This document shows, one piece after another, positions 1-9,344 of a DNA stretch of 64,000 nt. This DNA is from HK1 sp965220535 (GTDB lineage: Bacteria; Pseudomonadota; Gammaproteobacteria; HK1): positions 3,844,001 to 3,908,000 of the forward strand of contig OZ244833.1 in the NCBI GenBank assembly GCA_965220535.1, in the 5' to 3' direction. The first letter of the stretch is position 1. Each line of letters opens with the position of its first letter. The notes under the pieces were generated by a model that did no database searches, was not told the origin of the DNA, and worked only from the letters and a program-made list of their open reading frames with translations. Position numbers and translations under genes: made by a program.

Positions 1-1000
1 GGCATCGATGCCGCCGGAGGCTTCGATCGTGATGGTGTCGCTGTCGTCGGTGGCATCGGCATCTTGGGCCGCGGAGACGGTGACAGTCTGAGGCGTATTC
101 CAATCCGAGGTGGTGAAGGTCAGCGATGTCGTTGAAAGGGTGATATCGTCATTGGTTTTCGAAAGCGAGACGGTGACATCGGCGTTGGGGGTCGCCGAGA
201 GTCGGACGGTGAAAGTCCCGGAGCCGCCCTCGTCGATGGTCAGCGTTGCCGTGGAGTCCAAGACGATGCTCCCCGAGGGCAGATCGTCGTCGTTGACGCT
301 GACCGCTTTGGTCACATCGTCGGCATCGATGCCGCCGGAGGCTTCGATCGTGATGGTGTCGCTGTCGTCGATGGCGTCGGCGTCTTGGGTCGCGGAGACT
401 GTGACGGTCTGAGGCGTATTCCAATCCGAGGTGGTGAAGGTCAGCGATGTCGTTGAAAGGGTGATATCGTCATTGGTTTTCGAAAGCGAGACGGTGACAT
501 CGGCGTTGGGGGTCGCCGAGAGTCGGACGGTGAAAGTCCCGGAGCCGCCCTCGTCGATGGTCAGCGTTGCCGTGGAGTCCAAGACGATGCTTCCCGAGGG
601 CAGATCGTCGTCGTTGACGCTGACCGCTTTGGTCACATCGTCGGCATCGATGCCGCCGGAGGCTTCGATCGTGATGGTGTCGCTGTCGTCGGTGGCGTCG
701 GCGTCTTGGGTCGCGGAGACGGTGACGGTCTGAGGCGTATTCCAATCCGAGGTGGTGAAGGTCAGCGATGTCGTTGAAAGGGTGATATCGTCATTGGTTT
801 TCGAAAGCGAGACGGTGACATCGGCGTTGGGGGTCGCCGAGAGTCGGACGGTGAAAGTCCCGGAGCCGCCCTCGTCGATGGACAGCGTTGCTGTGGAGTC
901 CAAGACGATGGTTCCCGAAGGGGCGTCGTTGTCGGTAACGGAGACCGCCTTCGTCACTTCGGGAGCGGTTATCCCGCCCGTGGCAGAAAGGGTGATGGTG
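1..1000 (-). repeat. 321-bp tandem coding repeats
   Basis: Identical sequence recurs with a 321-bp period. For example, the block encoding TSDWNTPQTVTVSA appears near 110, 431 and 752, with only scattered single-base differences between copies. The period equals 107 codons, so copy number can change without a frameshift. The copy nearest the start codon is more divergent. Confidence 0.85.
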
Positions 1001-1705
1001 TCGGAATCGTTCGTAGTATCGGCGTCTTCGCCGGCGTTGATGGTGACCGACTTCGCGCCGTAGTCCGTCGTGGTGAAGGTCAGCGAAGACGGGGAAAGAG
1101 TGATATCGTCGTTCGTCTTTGAAAGAGAGACGGTCACGTCGGCGTTCGGTGCGGTGCTGAGGCTGACGGATAGGGTCTCCGAGCCTCCTTCGTTGACCGA
1201 CAGCGGGCCCGAAGGGATGACCTGAATCGTTCCCGATGGTGGTGGTTCGTCATCGTCGGTGACTCTGACCATTACAGAACCGCTAGACGTGCCCTCAGAA
1301 TGCTGAATACTAACGTTGACAGTTTCATCTTCGGTATCGTCATCATCCACAGCGGATACGGTGATTGTATATTTCGGTGAAACCCAACTAGATATTATAT
1401 TAGTATTTTGTTGGGTCCACTCAGAAGAGGAGATGGTAACGGTTTCCCGGTTGACCGTTACAGCTCCTTCATCCTCGCTGCTAATGCTAATCGTTACTGG
1501 TGAAGAAGGTCGATCTGGAGGTGCTCCGATAGCATCACTCAAGAACAGTTGTATATCAAAGCTAGCCCCCCCCCCCCCCTTCAGTGATAGATAAATTTTC
1601 GGGGTCAGGATTTGAAAGCGACCACGTAGCAAAAGCCCCAGAAAGCGGAACTATCAACGTCGAGCAGATAAAGATAGCGGAAAGGATGAGTCGGGTCGGA
1701 TTCAT
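1..1705 (-). CDS. Calx-beta-like repeat surface protein, 5' part; frame broken at poly-G tract
   Basis: This is probably a secreted or surface-exposed adhesin-like protein. The ATG at 1705 is preceded by a good ribosome site (GGAG within CGGAGAAGCCCC). The first residues, MNPTRLILSAIFICS, continue to an AFA/T signal-peptidase site near residue 26. After residue 42 (ITE) comes a run of 14 G (plus-strand C, 1566-1579). As written, it gives five Gly codons and then TAG. Removing one G restores an open frame from 1566 to base 1 (522 codons) beginning ASFDIQL and continuing with beta-sandwich repeats (LTIDEGGSGTFTVRL, SDWNTPQTVTVSA, EASGG) typical of Calx-beta domains. At least three units of 107 residues are nearly identical in DNA. 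The gene leaves the window at base 1, so its length and C-terminus are unknown. It could be a phase-OFF allele, a pseudogene, or a homopolymer sequencing error. Confidence 0.8.
1566..1579 (-). repeat. G14 homopolymer (candidate phase-variation tract)
   Basis: There are 14 uninterrupted C on the plus strand, which is G14 on the coding strand. The tract lies inside the coding sequence just after the signal peptide, where an EGG-type Calx-beta motif is expected. Lengths of 13 (or 10, 16) keep the downstream frame open; 14 gives a stop at once. This is the classic layout of slipped-strand phase variation. Confidence 0.8.
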
Positions 1706-2093
1706 GGGGCTTCTCCGATTGAAGGGGCGGAAAGCAAGTGCAAATCTCTCATGACTTCGACGATAAGTCTATCGCTCACTGGCTTTGCTGAATGCGCTGC
1801 AGATGTCTTTTCGCAAGTTCGACTTGAGTCGAATCGGGGTGGCTATCGATGAGGTCATCGAGTACTCGTAATCGCCCCTTCCGAATCCCCGAGGGCATTT
1901 TGAGCGTAGCCGATCTTCAACGTAGCCATCGAATCAGGGGCGAATAGTACCACCTTAGCGATGGCTTCCCGACCAGATTCCGGCGCGACTCAAGTCCAAG
2001 GCGGCGTTTTGCGAGTCTTGCCGGCTCGTTTCCAAAAAGCGATGCCGAAAAGGAAAGGGCATATCGGCTTCGCAGCGCGATATCTTGGAAGAT
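1706..2093. promoter_or_regulatory. Intergenic region upstream of the repeat gene, with a palindrome
   Basis: No convincing gene is seen here. The region must hold the promoter of the minus-strand repeat gene. A 7-bp-arm inverted repeat, TTCGACT-TG-AGTCGAA, lies at 1818-1833, about 115 bp upstream of the ATG at 1705, and could be an operator. No confident -35/-10 pair was found. Confidence 0.35.
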
Positions 2094-2861
2094 CTAAGGG
2101 CCATCGTCGTGCCTGGACAGAAGGTCGGCGCGGACGATTTCGTTGGCCGCAGCGTTCTTCGGGTCGATCCCTTTTTTTCGTTGGCGGAAGTTGAAGCCGA
2201 GGCTGATTCTTTGCCGTTCGAGCGGGGTTTCGGCTTCGCTTTCCTCGGGATTTTTCGATCCGGCGAGGTTCGGATTCGTTGAATGCACCAGCCAGCCGGG
2301 GAAGACGATCAGCCTTCCGGCGTGGGGTTGGTAGTGGATATCCTCTCGGCTGTGGGGGGAACGCCGGGTCGGATCGAAATGCCCGGTCAATACATGCGCT
2401 TGCGAGCGCGGATCGGTGATGCAAAGCAGACCGCAGTCGTCGTGGGTATGGACGTAATAGACTCCGCTCCATAGCGCGTTCGGATGAGAGTGGTGGCGGT
2501 TGAAGGCGCCGGGCGGGTTGATATTGGCCCACATCGAATCGCAAACCGGTTCGAAGCGCTCGTCGTAGCCCTGATCCGAGAAAACCCCGTGCATCAGCTC
2601 GAAGATCTCTTCGGTGATCTCGGTGAAGCGGGGGCGCAGATGCATATCGGTCGTGCTGTGCCAGCCCCCGAGTTGCGGGAGATTGGAGCGAAAGATTCCA
2701 TGCGGATCTTGGGCTTGCCAAGCGTTTATATCCTCGATCAGGCGGGCGTTGAGGGTATCGGCGCGGGCGAGTTCGGTGTAGTAGATCGGGGTCGGGAAGA
2801 GGAGTTCCCGATGCATCCGTTTGCCGGGCTGGGGATCGTCGGCGCTGCGGGCCTTCGTCAT
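2094..2861 (-). CDS. Putative 2OG-Fe(II) oxygenase (TIGR02466-like)
   Basis: A 255-residue soluble protein resembling the family of putative 2-oxoglutarate/Fe(II)-dependent oxygenases. The N-terminal HRELLFPTPIYYTEL is typical of that family. A double-stranded beta-helix core carries HHSHPNALWSGVYYVH (iron-ligand region) and the distal RLIVFPGWLVHSTNP, whose His and Arg suit the second iron ligand and 2OG binding. The ATG at 2861 is chosen because GGAAGAAG lies just upstream; ATG 2816 is the alternative. The open frame extends far upstream, but only as antisense to the next gene. It is transcribed divergently from ptrB, with 135 bp between the starts. The substrate is unknown. Confidence 0.75.
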   Translation of the reverse strand: MTKARSADDPQPGKRMHRELLFPTPIYYTELARADTLNARLIEDINAWQAQDPHGIFRSNLPQLGGWHSTTDMHLRPRFTEITEEIFELMHGVFSDQGYDERFEPVCDSMWANINPPGAFNRHHSHPNALWSGVYYVHTHDDCGLLCITDPRSQAHVLTGHFDPTRRSPHSREDIHYQPHAGRLIVFPGWLVHSTNPNLAGSKNPEESEAETPLERQRISLGFNFRQRKKGIDPKNAAANEIVRADLLSRHDDGP

Positions 2862-2996
2862 ATCTTCTTCCACGATGTTTTCCTGGCTGAAATAGGATTT
2901 TTCCGCGCTCGATCTCGAAAGGCGACGATCAAGCGATCGATCATCGGCGATCATATCCCTTTCGATTCCCTTGCCGAATGGAAAAGACCCCCGCTT

Positions 2997-5141
2997 ATGA
3001 CCATAAAACCCGTTCGAACCGAAGCCCTCGCGCCGCCGGTTGCCAAGCGCAGGCCGAGTGCCCTCGAGATACACGGCCGTCGTCGCGTCGACCCTTATGC
3101 TTGGTTGCGCGACGAGAACTGGCAGCAGGTCATCCGCGACCCGGCCTCGCTGCGCGAGGATATTCGCGCTTATCTCGAAGCGGAGAACGATTACCTCGAA
3201 AATCGCCTCGCTCCGGTGCGAGATCTGCGCCAAGGACTCTTGGCGGAGTACAAAGGGCGTATTTCGCAGGAGGATGTCAGCGTTCCGGATCCGGACGGGG
3301 CTTGGGAATATTACGTGCGCTATCGGTCGGAGGGGCAATATCCCTCGTTCTGTCGGCGGCCGACGAAGGAGGCCGGGGCGGGAGATCTCGTGGGCAATCC
3401 GGGGCTCGCTCCGGCCTCGGAGCGAGTGTTGCTGAACGGCGATCTCGAAGCCGAGGGCGAGCGTTATTACCGCTTGGGCGTGGCCGGCCACAGCCTCGAT
3501 CATCGCTATTTCGCTTGGACGGTGGATACGAAGGGCTCGGAGGTCTATACCCTGCGTATCAAGGATCTTGAGACCGGCGAAGTCTTGCCCGATTCGATAG
3601 AAGGCTGCTCCGCTTCTTTCGTATGGGCTGCAGATCACAGCTCCTTGCTCTATATCGCGCTCGACCGATACCACCGCCCGCGCAAAGTTCTGCTCCATCG
3701 GCTCGGTACGCCGACGAGCGAGGATCGTGCGGTCTACGAAGAGCCGCGCGAGGATATGTTCCTCGGCGTGTCTTTGAGCGAATCGCGGCGTTTCCTATGG
3801 ATTTCATCGTACGACCATCGAAGTTGCGAACTGCGAAAGCTCGATGCGACGAAACCGGCGGCGGATCCGATTCTCGTCCTTCGCAGGCGTCCGGATATCG
3901 AATGCGTGGCCGGCGATCACGGAGAGCGTTTGTTGATCCTCACCAACGACGGGGCCGAGGATTTCAAGATCGCCGAAGCCCCGATCGATACCGTCCTCGA
4001 TCTCTCGACTTGGCGCGATATCGTGCCCCATCGCCCCGGCGTGCTGATCGAGAGGATGAGGGTGTTTCGCCGCTATCTGGTTCGACTCGAAATCGAGGAC
4101 GCCCTGCCGCGCATCGTCGTGCGGGAGTTGGCCACCGGCGACGAGCATGTCATCGATTTCGAGGAGGAGGCTTATAGCCTGGATATCGTCTCCGCTTATG
4201 GATTCGACAGCGATGTCTTGCGCTTTCGTATCTCGTCGATGACCACGCCGCCGCGAATCTTCGACTACGACATGCGAACGAAAAAGCGCTCTTTGCGCAA
4301 AGAGCGGATCCTCCCGAGCGGCCACGATCCCGCCGATTACGTGACTCGGCGGATCGTGGCGGTGGCGGATGACGGATCGAGCGTGCCGATCTCCTTGCTT
4401 CATCGTCGCTGTACCCCCGTCGACGGCACCGCCCCGCTTCTCCTCTATGGCTACGGGGCTTACGGGATCTCGGTTCCGGCCTCGTTCAGCATCACCGCCA
4501 AGAGTTTGGTGGATCGGGGTTTCGTCCACGCCATCGCCCATATTCGAGGGGGGATGGAGCGAGGTTATGCGTGGTACGCCAAAGGAAGGCTCGAACACAA
4601 GACCAACACCTTCGGCGACTTCATCGCTTGTGCGCATACGCTGGTCGAGCGGGGATTCGCCGACCCCGAGAAGATCGCGATCCACGGCGGCAGCGCCGGC
4701 GGGATGTTGGTCGGGGCCTGCATCAACATGGCCCCCGATCTCTTCGCGGCGGCGGTGGCCGAAGTGCCTTTCGTCGATGTGCTCAATACGATATGTGACG
4801 ATAGCTTGCCGTTGACTCCCCCGGAATGGAACGAGTGGGGCAATCCGATCGCCGATGCGAAGGATTACGAACGCATCGCCTCTTATAGCCCCTTCGACAA
4901 TATCGAGCGCGGCCGGCATCCGCATATCCTCGCCACCGCGGGGTTGACCGATCCGCGCGTGACGTGGTGGGAGCCGGCGAAGTGGATCGCCCGCCTGCGG
5001 GAGAAGAACGAGGGTAACGCGCTGATCGCCCTATATACGAATATGGAGGCGGGGCACGGCGGGGTATCCGGGCGTTTCGACAGGCTCCAAGAAGTCGCCC
5101 TCGTGCACGCCTTCATTCTGTATGCCTTGGGTCTTGCATGA
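2997..5141 (+). CDS. ptrB: Oligopeptidase B (S9 prolyl oligopeptidase family)
   Basis: A cytoplasmic serine peptidase that cleaves short peptides after basic residues. The protein has 714 residues, close to the usual 680-720. An N-terminal seven-bladed propeller (about residues 80-420) begins with the family opening DPYAWLRDENW. The C-terminal alpha/beta hydrolase domain has the nucleophile Ser566 in GGSAGG, Asp652 in GLTDPRV and His687 in EAGHGG, so the catalytic triad is complete. The ATG at 2997 is chosen because upstream codons in this frame overlap the divergent oxygenase gene and show no family similarity. It stands alone and may share a regulatory region with the divergent gene. Confidence 0.9.
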   Translation: MTIKPVRTEALAPPVAKRRPSALEIHGRRRVDPYAWLRDENWQQVIRDPASLREDIRAYLEAENDYLENRLAPVRDLRQGLLAEYKGRISQEDVSVPDPDGAWEYYVRYRSEGQYPSFCRRPTKEAGAGDLVGNPGLAPASERVLLNGDLEAEGERYYRLGVAGHSLDHRYFAWTVDTKGSEVYTLRIKDLETGEVLPDSIEGCSASFVWAADHSSLLYIALDRYHRPRKVLLHRLGTPTSEDRAVYEEPREDMFLGVSLSESRRFLWISSYDHRSCELRKLDATKPAADPILVLRRRPDIECVAGDHGERLLILTNDGAEDFKIAEAPIDTVLDLSTWRDIVPHRPGVLIERMRVFRRYLVRLEIEDALPRIVVRELATGDEHVIDFEEEAYSLDIVSAYGFDSDVLRFRISSMTTPPRIFDYDMRTKKRSLRKERILPSGHDPADYVTRRIVAVADDGSSVPISLLHRRCTPVDGTAPLLLYGYGAYGISVPASFSITAKSLVDRGFVHAIAHIRGGMERGYAWYAKGRLEHKTNTFGDFIACAHTLVERGFADPEKIAIHGGSAGGMLVGACINMAPDLFAAAVAEVPFVDVLNTICDDSLPLTPPEWNEWGNPIADAKDYERIASYSPFDNIERGRHPHILATAGLTDPRVTWWEPAKWIARLREKNEGNALIALYTNMEAGHGGVSGRFDRLQEVALVHAFILYALGLA

Positions 5142-5328
5142 TCCTCTTTTCGATCGCCTTTTCGAGGCGCGGGAGGAGGTTCGGGGAGATGTGCGGGAGG
5201 AGGTACGGGGGATGCGCGGAGGAGGCGCAGGGCATCGAAGCCCGCTCGAGCCGAAAACCCGTCGGCGGGGATCCGTTCCGTTTCGAAAACAATCCCTTTC
5301 GAGCCCCTTGCGAAAAAACTCGCGGCCC

Positions 5329-5919
5329 TTAGATTCGCATCAGTTCGTAGACCGGGATATCGGCGCGGCGAGGGATGAAGATTCCGCCGCCGACACCGAT
5401 GAAAGCGCAAGAAAGCCTTTGGCGATACCACCGCCCCTCGCGGATATGGCAATGGCGATCGGTCAAGGAGCGATCGCAAACGGATAGCCAGTCGTCCAAG
5501 GTGAGGGCGTCGAAGAAAAGGGCGCCGTTGCAAAGCGCCGCCATATTGTCGATGGCGCGTCGGGCCTCGTCGTCGTCCAAGTATTGCAAGACATCGTTGC
5601 ATATCACGAGGTCGAAGCGAGTGTCGGAGCGAAAATCAGCGGCGGAATCGCGGATCCAACCGTGAGATCGGCAAAGATATTCGCTGCTGTCCACCCCGGT
5701 ATAGCTCGCCTTTTCGAAGTGATGCAGGAGCGGCTCTCGCAAACGGCCCAAGCCGCAGCCGAGATCGACGATCCGGCGCACCGGGATATCGAGCCACTCG
5801 AGGTAGGCGGCGATGAAGCGTCCTTGTTTGCGAGCGCCGTTCTCGTCGCCGACCCGGGTGCGGGGGTCGCGATAGAAACGCTCGAAATAGGCCTCGTCGA
5901 AGAGGTGACGGATCGGCAT
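5329..5919 (-). CDS. Class I SAM-dependent methyltransferase
   Basis: A 196-residue protein with a Rossmann-type methyltransferase core. Motif I is VDLGCGLGRL near residue 50, followed by an acidic motif II (YTGVDSSEYL) and the motif IV-like FDLVICNDVLQYLDD. The short C-terminal part carries no extra domain, so the substrate cannot be inferred. The gene ends on the convergent side facing ptrB, with about 190 bp between the stops. It lies 39 bp downstream of the HupE-like gene on the same strand, so the two may be co-transcribed. Confidence 0.75.
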   Translation of the reverse strand: MPIRHLFDEAYFERFYRDPRTRVGDENGARKQGRFIAAYLEWLDIPVRRIVDLGCGLGRLREPLLHHFEKASYTGVDSSEYLCRSHGWIRDSAADFRSDTRFDLVICNDVLQYLDDDEARRAIDNMAALCNGALFFDALTLDDWLSVCDRSLTDRHCHIREGRWYRQRLSCAFIGVGGGIFIPRRADIPVYELMRI

Positions 5920-5958
5920 CGAAGGACAAGAGCGAGCGCAGGAATTCGTAGCGGACTA

Positions 5959-7305
5959 TCAAGCGCCGCCGAGGATTTGCATCCCTCTTTGGCCGGTCCA
6001 GATCATCGCGACGAGGATGCAGGGCAGGGCGATCGTCCAGCGTGCGCGAGCGAACCACCGGGGCGAGGTGGCGGTCAACGCCAAGATCGGCCAGATCACG
6101 AGGGCGATCAACAACTGACCCAACTCGACCCCCACGTTGAAAGCCAGCAGGCTGGGCCATAAATTCGGAGCGTCGAGTTCGAGGATCTCGCGCAGGACGA
6201 AGGAAAAACCCGCCCCGTGCAGCAATCCGAGCAAGGCGGTAACCAGCACCCCCATCTGTAGCCTTTGGTTATCGACCAGGGCGCTGATCGCGGCATAGAC
6301 GATCGACAGCGCGATACCGGTTTCCACCAGGGGGATGAACCACGCTCCTTGAGGGGCGAAACCGAAAAAGCCCATCGACAGGGTGATGCTGTGGCCGAGG
6401 GTGAAGCCGGTGATCCGCCAAGCCAGCGCTCCGATCCCCGTCGCTCCCAAGACCAGACACAGCACGAAGAGAACGTGATCCGTCCCTTCGAGGATATGGA
6501 TGAAGCCTTGCTTGACGAAGGTGGCGGCGGCCGCCCAAGGGGAGCGTGAAACCACCACCTCTTCCGCCATCGTTCCCCTCACCCGGAAAACGAGGGGCGG
6601 CTCGCTTGCGTGATCGACGATCAGATTGGCGGTTTCGGGTTGCCCGGGAAGATCGGGATCGAGGGTGCTGCGCAGGGTGTAGGAATCGACCCGCCCCTCG
6701 ACCGGGTAAATCAGCTCGATATCGATCATCGCATCGCCGACATCGACCGACGGAATTCCATACCCCCAAGCGGGTCCATCAAGGGCGGCCTCGGCCTCGG
6801 CGAGGGAGGAGAAGGGGCTTTGCAGGAGCGCCGGGCTCCCCCGTACCCGTCCGACATCCGCTGCGAGCCTTCGCTCCCCGACGCTCAATACCAGCCCCTC
6901 TGCGAGCATCCTCCCCAAGCCCTTCGGGAAGTCCTCGAGGTCATCGATATTCACCGAATAGAAGGGTTGCCCGTCCTCGGTGCGCATGATCGTGTAGGGA
7001 GCGGCGGTCGGGTTTCCTTGGAAGTCGGCAGGACCGGTCTTGTCGGCGACGAGCCAAGGCATCGGCAGTCGAGCCAGCAGGCGGATTCGATCGTCTTCGT
7101 GAACGATATGGAAGCTTCGGATATTGATGTCGATCAGAAAATGCGCCGCCGCGGGTCCGCCGAGGAAACCGATGCCGATCGCCGCGAACACGAAGATGAT
7201 CGTCGGCAGCAAAAAGAAGGGGACGAAGCGCTTGCCGCCTCGTCCCTTTCCGAACGCCCGTACTTCGGTCGCTTCGTGCATCGCATCAACGGGGGCGAGC
7301 CCCAA
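5959..7305 (-). CDS. HupE/UreJ-like integral membrane protein
   Basis: A membrane protein of about 448 residues. One N-terminal transmembrane segment (FLLPTIIFVFAAIGIGFLGG) leads into a soluble extracytoplasmic region of roughly 220 residues. A C-terminal block of about six transmembrane helices follows, with His/Asp motifs in FIHILEGTDHVLFVL, TLGHSITLS and LHGAGFSF. These motifs match the HupE/UreJ_2 group, whose simpler members are linked to nickel or other metal transport; the function of the long form is not established. The chosen start is TTG at 7305, with AGGAAG seven bases upstream overlapping the stop of the preceding gene (coupling likely). An ATG at 7281 is possible. Confidence 0.75.
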   Translation of the reverse strand: MGLAPVDAMHEATEVRAFGKGRGGKRFVPFFLLPTIIFVFAAIGIGFLGGPAAAHFLIDINIRSFHIVHEDDRIRLLARLPMPWLVADKTGPADFQGNPTAAPYTIMRTEDGQPFYSVNIDDLEDFPKGLGRMLAEGLVLSVGERRLAADVGRVRGSPALLQSPFSSLAEAEAALDGPAWGYGIPSVDVGDAMIDIELIYPVEGRVDSYTLRSTLDPDLPGQPETANLIVDHASEPPLVFRVRGTMAEEVVVSRSPWAAAATFVKQGFIHILEGTDHVLFVLCLVLGATGIGALAWRITGFTLGHSITLSMGFFGFAPQGAWFIPLVETGIALSIVYAAISALVDNQRLQMGVLVTALLGLLHGAGFSFVLREILELDAPNLWPSLLAFNVGVELGQLLIALVIWPILALTATSPRWFARARWTIALPCILVAMIWTGQRGMQILGGA

Positions 7306-7316
7306 GGGATCGCTTC

Positions 7317-8264
7317 CTAGCCGTCGCCGGCCATTTCCGTGGCCATATTATGCGAGCCGAAATAGTAGACATGCCCGGATTTTCCCTCGAGATCCGCCGC
7401 CGAGATTTCGATCGACGGGCTATCCAGCATGGTATGTCGGTGGCGCTCGACCCATTCGGTCGCCGGCGTCAGCGTCGATGTGACGAAGGTCGTTTCCGGC
7501 ACCAAATAATGGTGGGGAATCGCGATCTTGGCCTTCGTTTTTTCGACGACGCGGTCCGCTTGTTCGTAATCCAGGATATGACGGGAGCCGTCGACGGGAA
7601 CGAAGACCACATCCACCTCGCCGATTCGATCCCAGACCTCGGGCGGGGGCTCGGGGCGGTTGTCGCCCCACATCAAAAGCCTGATGCCGCCGGTTTCGAT
7701 GAGGTAGATATTGTTGTCGAAGTGGCGGGCGTTGGTCGGGGGGCAGACATCGTCGCGCCCTTCGAACTGCTTGACCGCATCCGTCCAAGCCACGGTGCCC
7801 GGGGCGACGCATTGATGTTTGTCGGCGATACCGGTGATCTTGACATCCCCCAGCGTGAAGGAGCCGGCCATGCGATCCAAGAGCATATTGGCGTCCAAGC
7901 GGCCAAGGGCGTCGTGATCGAAATGGGCATGGGTCGACATGCCGATATCGACCTCGACCTCGGGGAAATCCATGCGGTACCAAAGACCCCACGCACCGGA
8001 GGGGTCGTTGCGCCAGGGATCGACCATCATCGTGATGCCCTTGGGGGAGGTGATGCGAAAGGCGGAGTTGGAAAAGAAAGCGATGCCGACCTTCCCGCTG
8101 TCGGCTTGCACCCCGCCCGATCGTTGCACTTCGATGATCCGGTTGTGATTCTTGCCGGACATCCAGGTATCGAGACCCGAGGTGGAATCGGCGGTGACCA
8201 CGCCGATACCGAGTCCGACGATGGCCGTCGCTCCGACGGCACTGAAAAAAGCGAGTTTGCGCAC
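7317..8264 (-). CDS. Metallo-beta-lactamase-fold hydrolase, exported or membrane-anchored
   Basis: A 315-residue protein with an N-terminal hydrophobic signal or anchor (AFFSAVGATAIVGLGIGVV) followed by a UlaG/RomA-like metallo-beta-lactamase fold. The metal-binding motif THAHFDHDAL contains His112, His114, Asp116 and His117. Further His and Asp residues in GDNRPEP and IPHHYLVPE fit the second metal site. GTG at 8264 is preferred because a strong ribosome site (GAGGAGG) lies seven bases upstream; the longer upstream frame has none. The stop is 11 bp before the HupE-like gene, so the two probably form an operon. The substrate is unknown. Confidence 0.75.
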   Translation of the reverse strand: MRKLAFFSAVGATAIVGLGIGVVTADSTSGLDTWMSGKNHNRIIEVQRSGGVQADSGKVGIAFFSNSAFRITSPKGITMMVDPWRNDPSGAWGLWYRMDFPEVEVDIGMSTHAHFDHDALGRLDANMLLDRMAGSFTLGDVKITGIADKHQCVAPGTVAWTDAVKQFEGRDDVCPPTNARHFDNNIYLIETGGIRLLMWGDNRPEPPPEVWDRIGEVDVVFVPVDGSRHILDYEQADRVVEKTKAKIAIPHHYLVPETTFVTSTLTPATEWVERHRHTMLDSPSIEISAADLEGKSGHVYYFGSHNMATEMAGDG

Positions 8265-8543
8265 GGTTTTTCCTCCTCTTTGAAAAGAGCCGATTTCGTA
8301 TCGCTGTCTCTTCGCCTTTGCCGACGGGCTCCAAGAAGCGATCCGGAACGAACGCCGGAATCGGTCATTATGTTTTTGATTCGAATGATTCGACAATTTG
8401 CGGATACTGATTTCCCTCGGGCTCGAGATTCCAAGTGCCCTCACCAAGCGCCCCCACCCGAGACGACAGCGATTTTTCGAGTGACGACTCGATGATCGAA
8501 CGAAGGGTCGAACGAAGGGCCGGGCGAAGCGAAAACGGATCGA

Positions 8544-9005
8544 TCAATGGTGGATATGCGATGCCCGGTTTTCGTAGCGACCGCTTTCCACCACAAGACT
8601 GCGACGCACTCGACAGCCGACCAAAATCGCCGCCGCGACGAAAGCGTTTTCCGCCTCCCGAGCGCACCATTCCCAATCGGAGGGACTGCCTTCGGCCACC
8701 GCCCGCCAATGAGCGGTGATGAAGACCTCCTCGATCTTCAACTCGACGGTCCAGTCCCGCCAAGCCGAATCGGCCGAGGCTTCCCCTTCGCTGTATTCCT
8801 GCACCGCATGGCGGCAGTAGTTCTTGCCGCCCTCTTCGTGGGCATAGAGATCGTCTTGTACCAACTCGTTGTCGATGCAGGATTCATGACCCGTATGCAC
8901 CGCTTCGGCGCTTTTGAAAATGCTGTCGATGATCGCTCGAGGGGTGATGCGAATACTGAGGGGGGAATCCCAATCGGGATCGAAGGAATCTTCGTATTCA
9001 TCCAT
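8544..9005 (-). CDS. Hypothetical acidic protein
   Basis: A 153-residue protein starting MDEYEDSFDPDWDSPL, with no signal peptide or membrane segment. It is acidic in the N-terminal half and ends in a basic, His-containing tail. No domain is recognised. The start at 9005 is chosen because the upstream in-frame codons are low-complexity Arg-rich sequence typical of non-coding GC-rich DNA; no strong ribosome site is visible. An uncharacterised gene of similar size lies upstream on the same strand. Confidence 0.5.
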   Translation of the reverse strand: MDEYEDSFDPDWDSPLSIRITPRAIIDSIFKSAEAVHTGHESCIDNELVQDDLYAHEEGGKNYCRHAVQEYSEGEASADSAWRDWTVELKIEEVFITAHWRAVAEGSPSDWEWCAREAENAFVAAAILVGCRVRRSLVVESGRYENRASHIHH

Positions 9006-9344
9006 GATTGACGATTTTAGCCTTGGCGCCCGTAAAGAAGAGGTGTGCGAGGAAAATGCGTGCGCTAAGTATAACTTCAAACGAAGGGGCGAAACCGCCC
9101 CCGTCAGCACCGCCGATCCGCGGTCGATGCCGCATTCACTGAGATTTGCGTCGAACGAAGCCGCTCTTTCCCCGGGGTGTCTTCGTGCGGCGCTTGTGTA
9201 TCGCCTTCGCCTATCGAGCCTGCGATAGGCTGCAGGAGCCTTGCGACAGGTCGAGCAGGTCGGTGCGCCCGCGGTGCGCCCGAGCGCCCGAGCGAGCGAA
9301 CGGGCACCGGCTGCGGGTGCATTCGGGTGCATCTTCTGGCTTCG
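9006..9344. other. Intergenic, nothing recognised
   Basis: About 340 bp of GC-rich sequence between two small minus-strand genes. It contains short Arg-rich open frames on both strands, which I regard as non-coding. No RNA gene, terminator or promoter was recognised. Confidence 0.4.

Noticed and set aside
2484..2996. Upstream extension of the ptrB frame by 171 codons
   Set aside because: It is antisense to the divergent oxygenase, has no oligopeptidase similarity, and ATG 2997 gives the expected family length.
7282..7305. ATG 7281 as the only start of the HupE-like protein
   Set aside because: Not excluded, but the TTG at 7305 has the better-placed AGGAAG site, so the longer form was kept.
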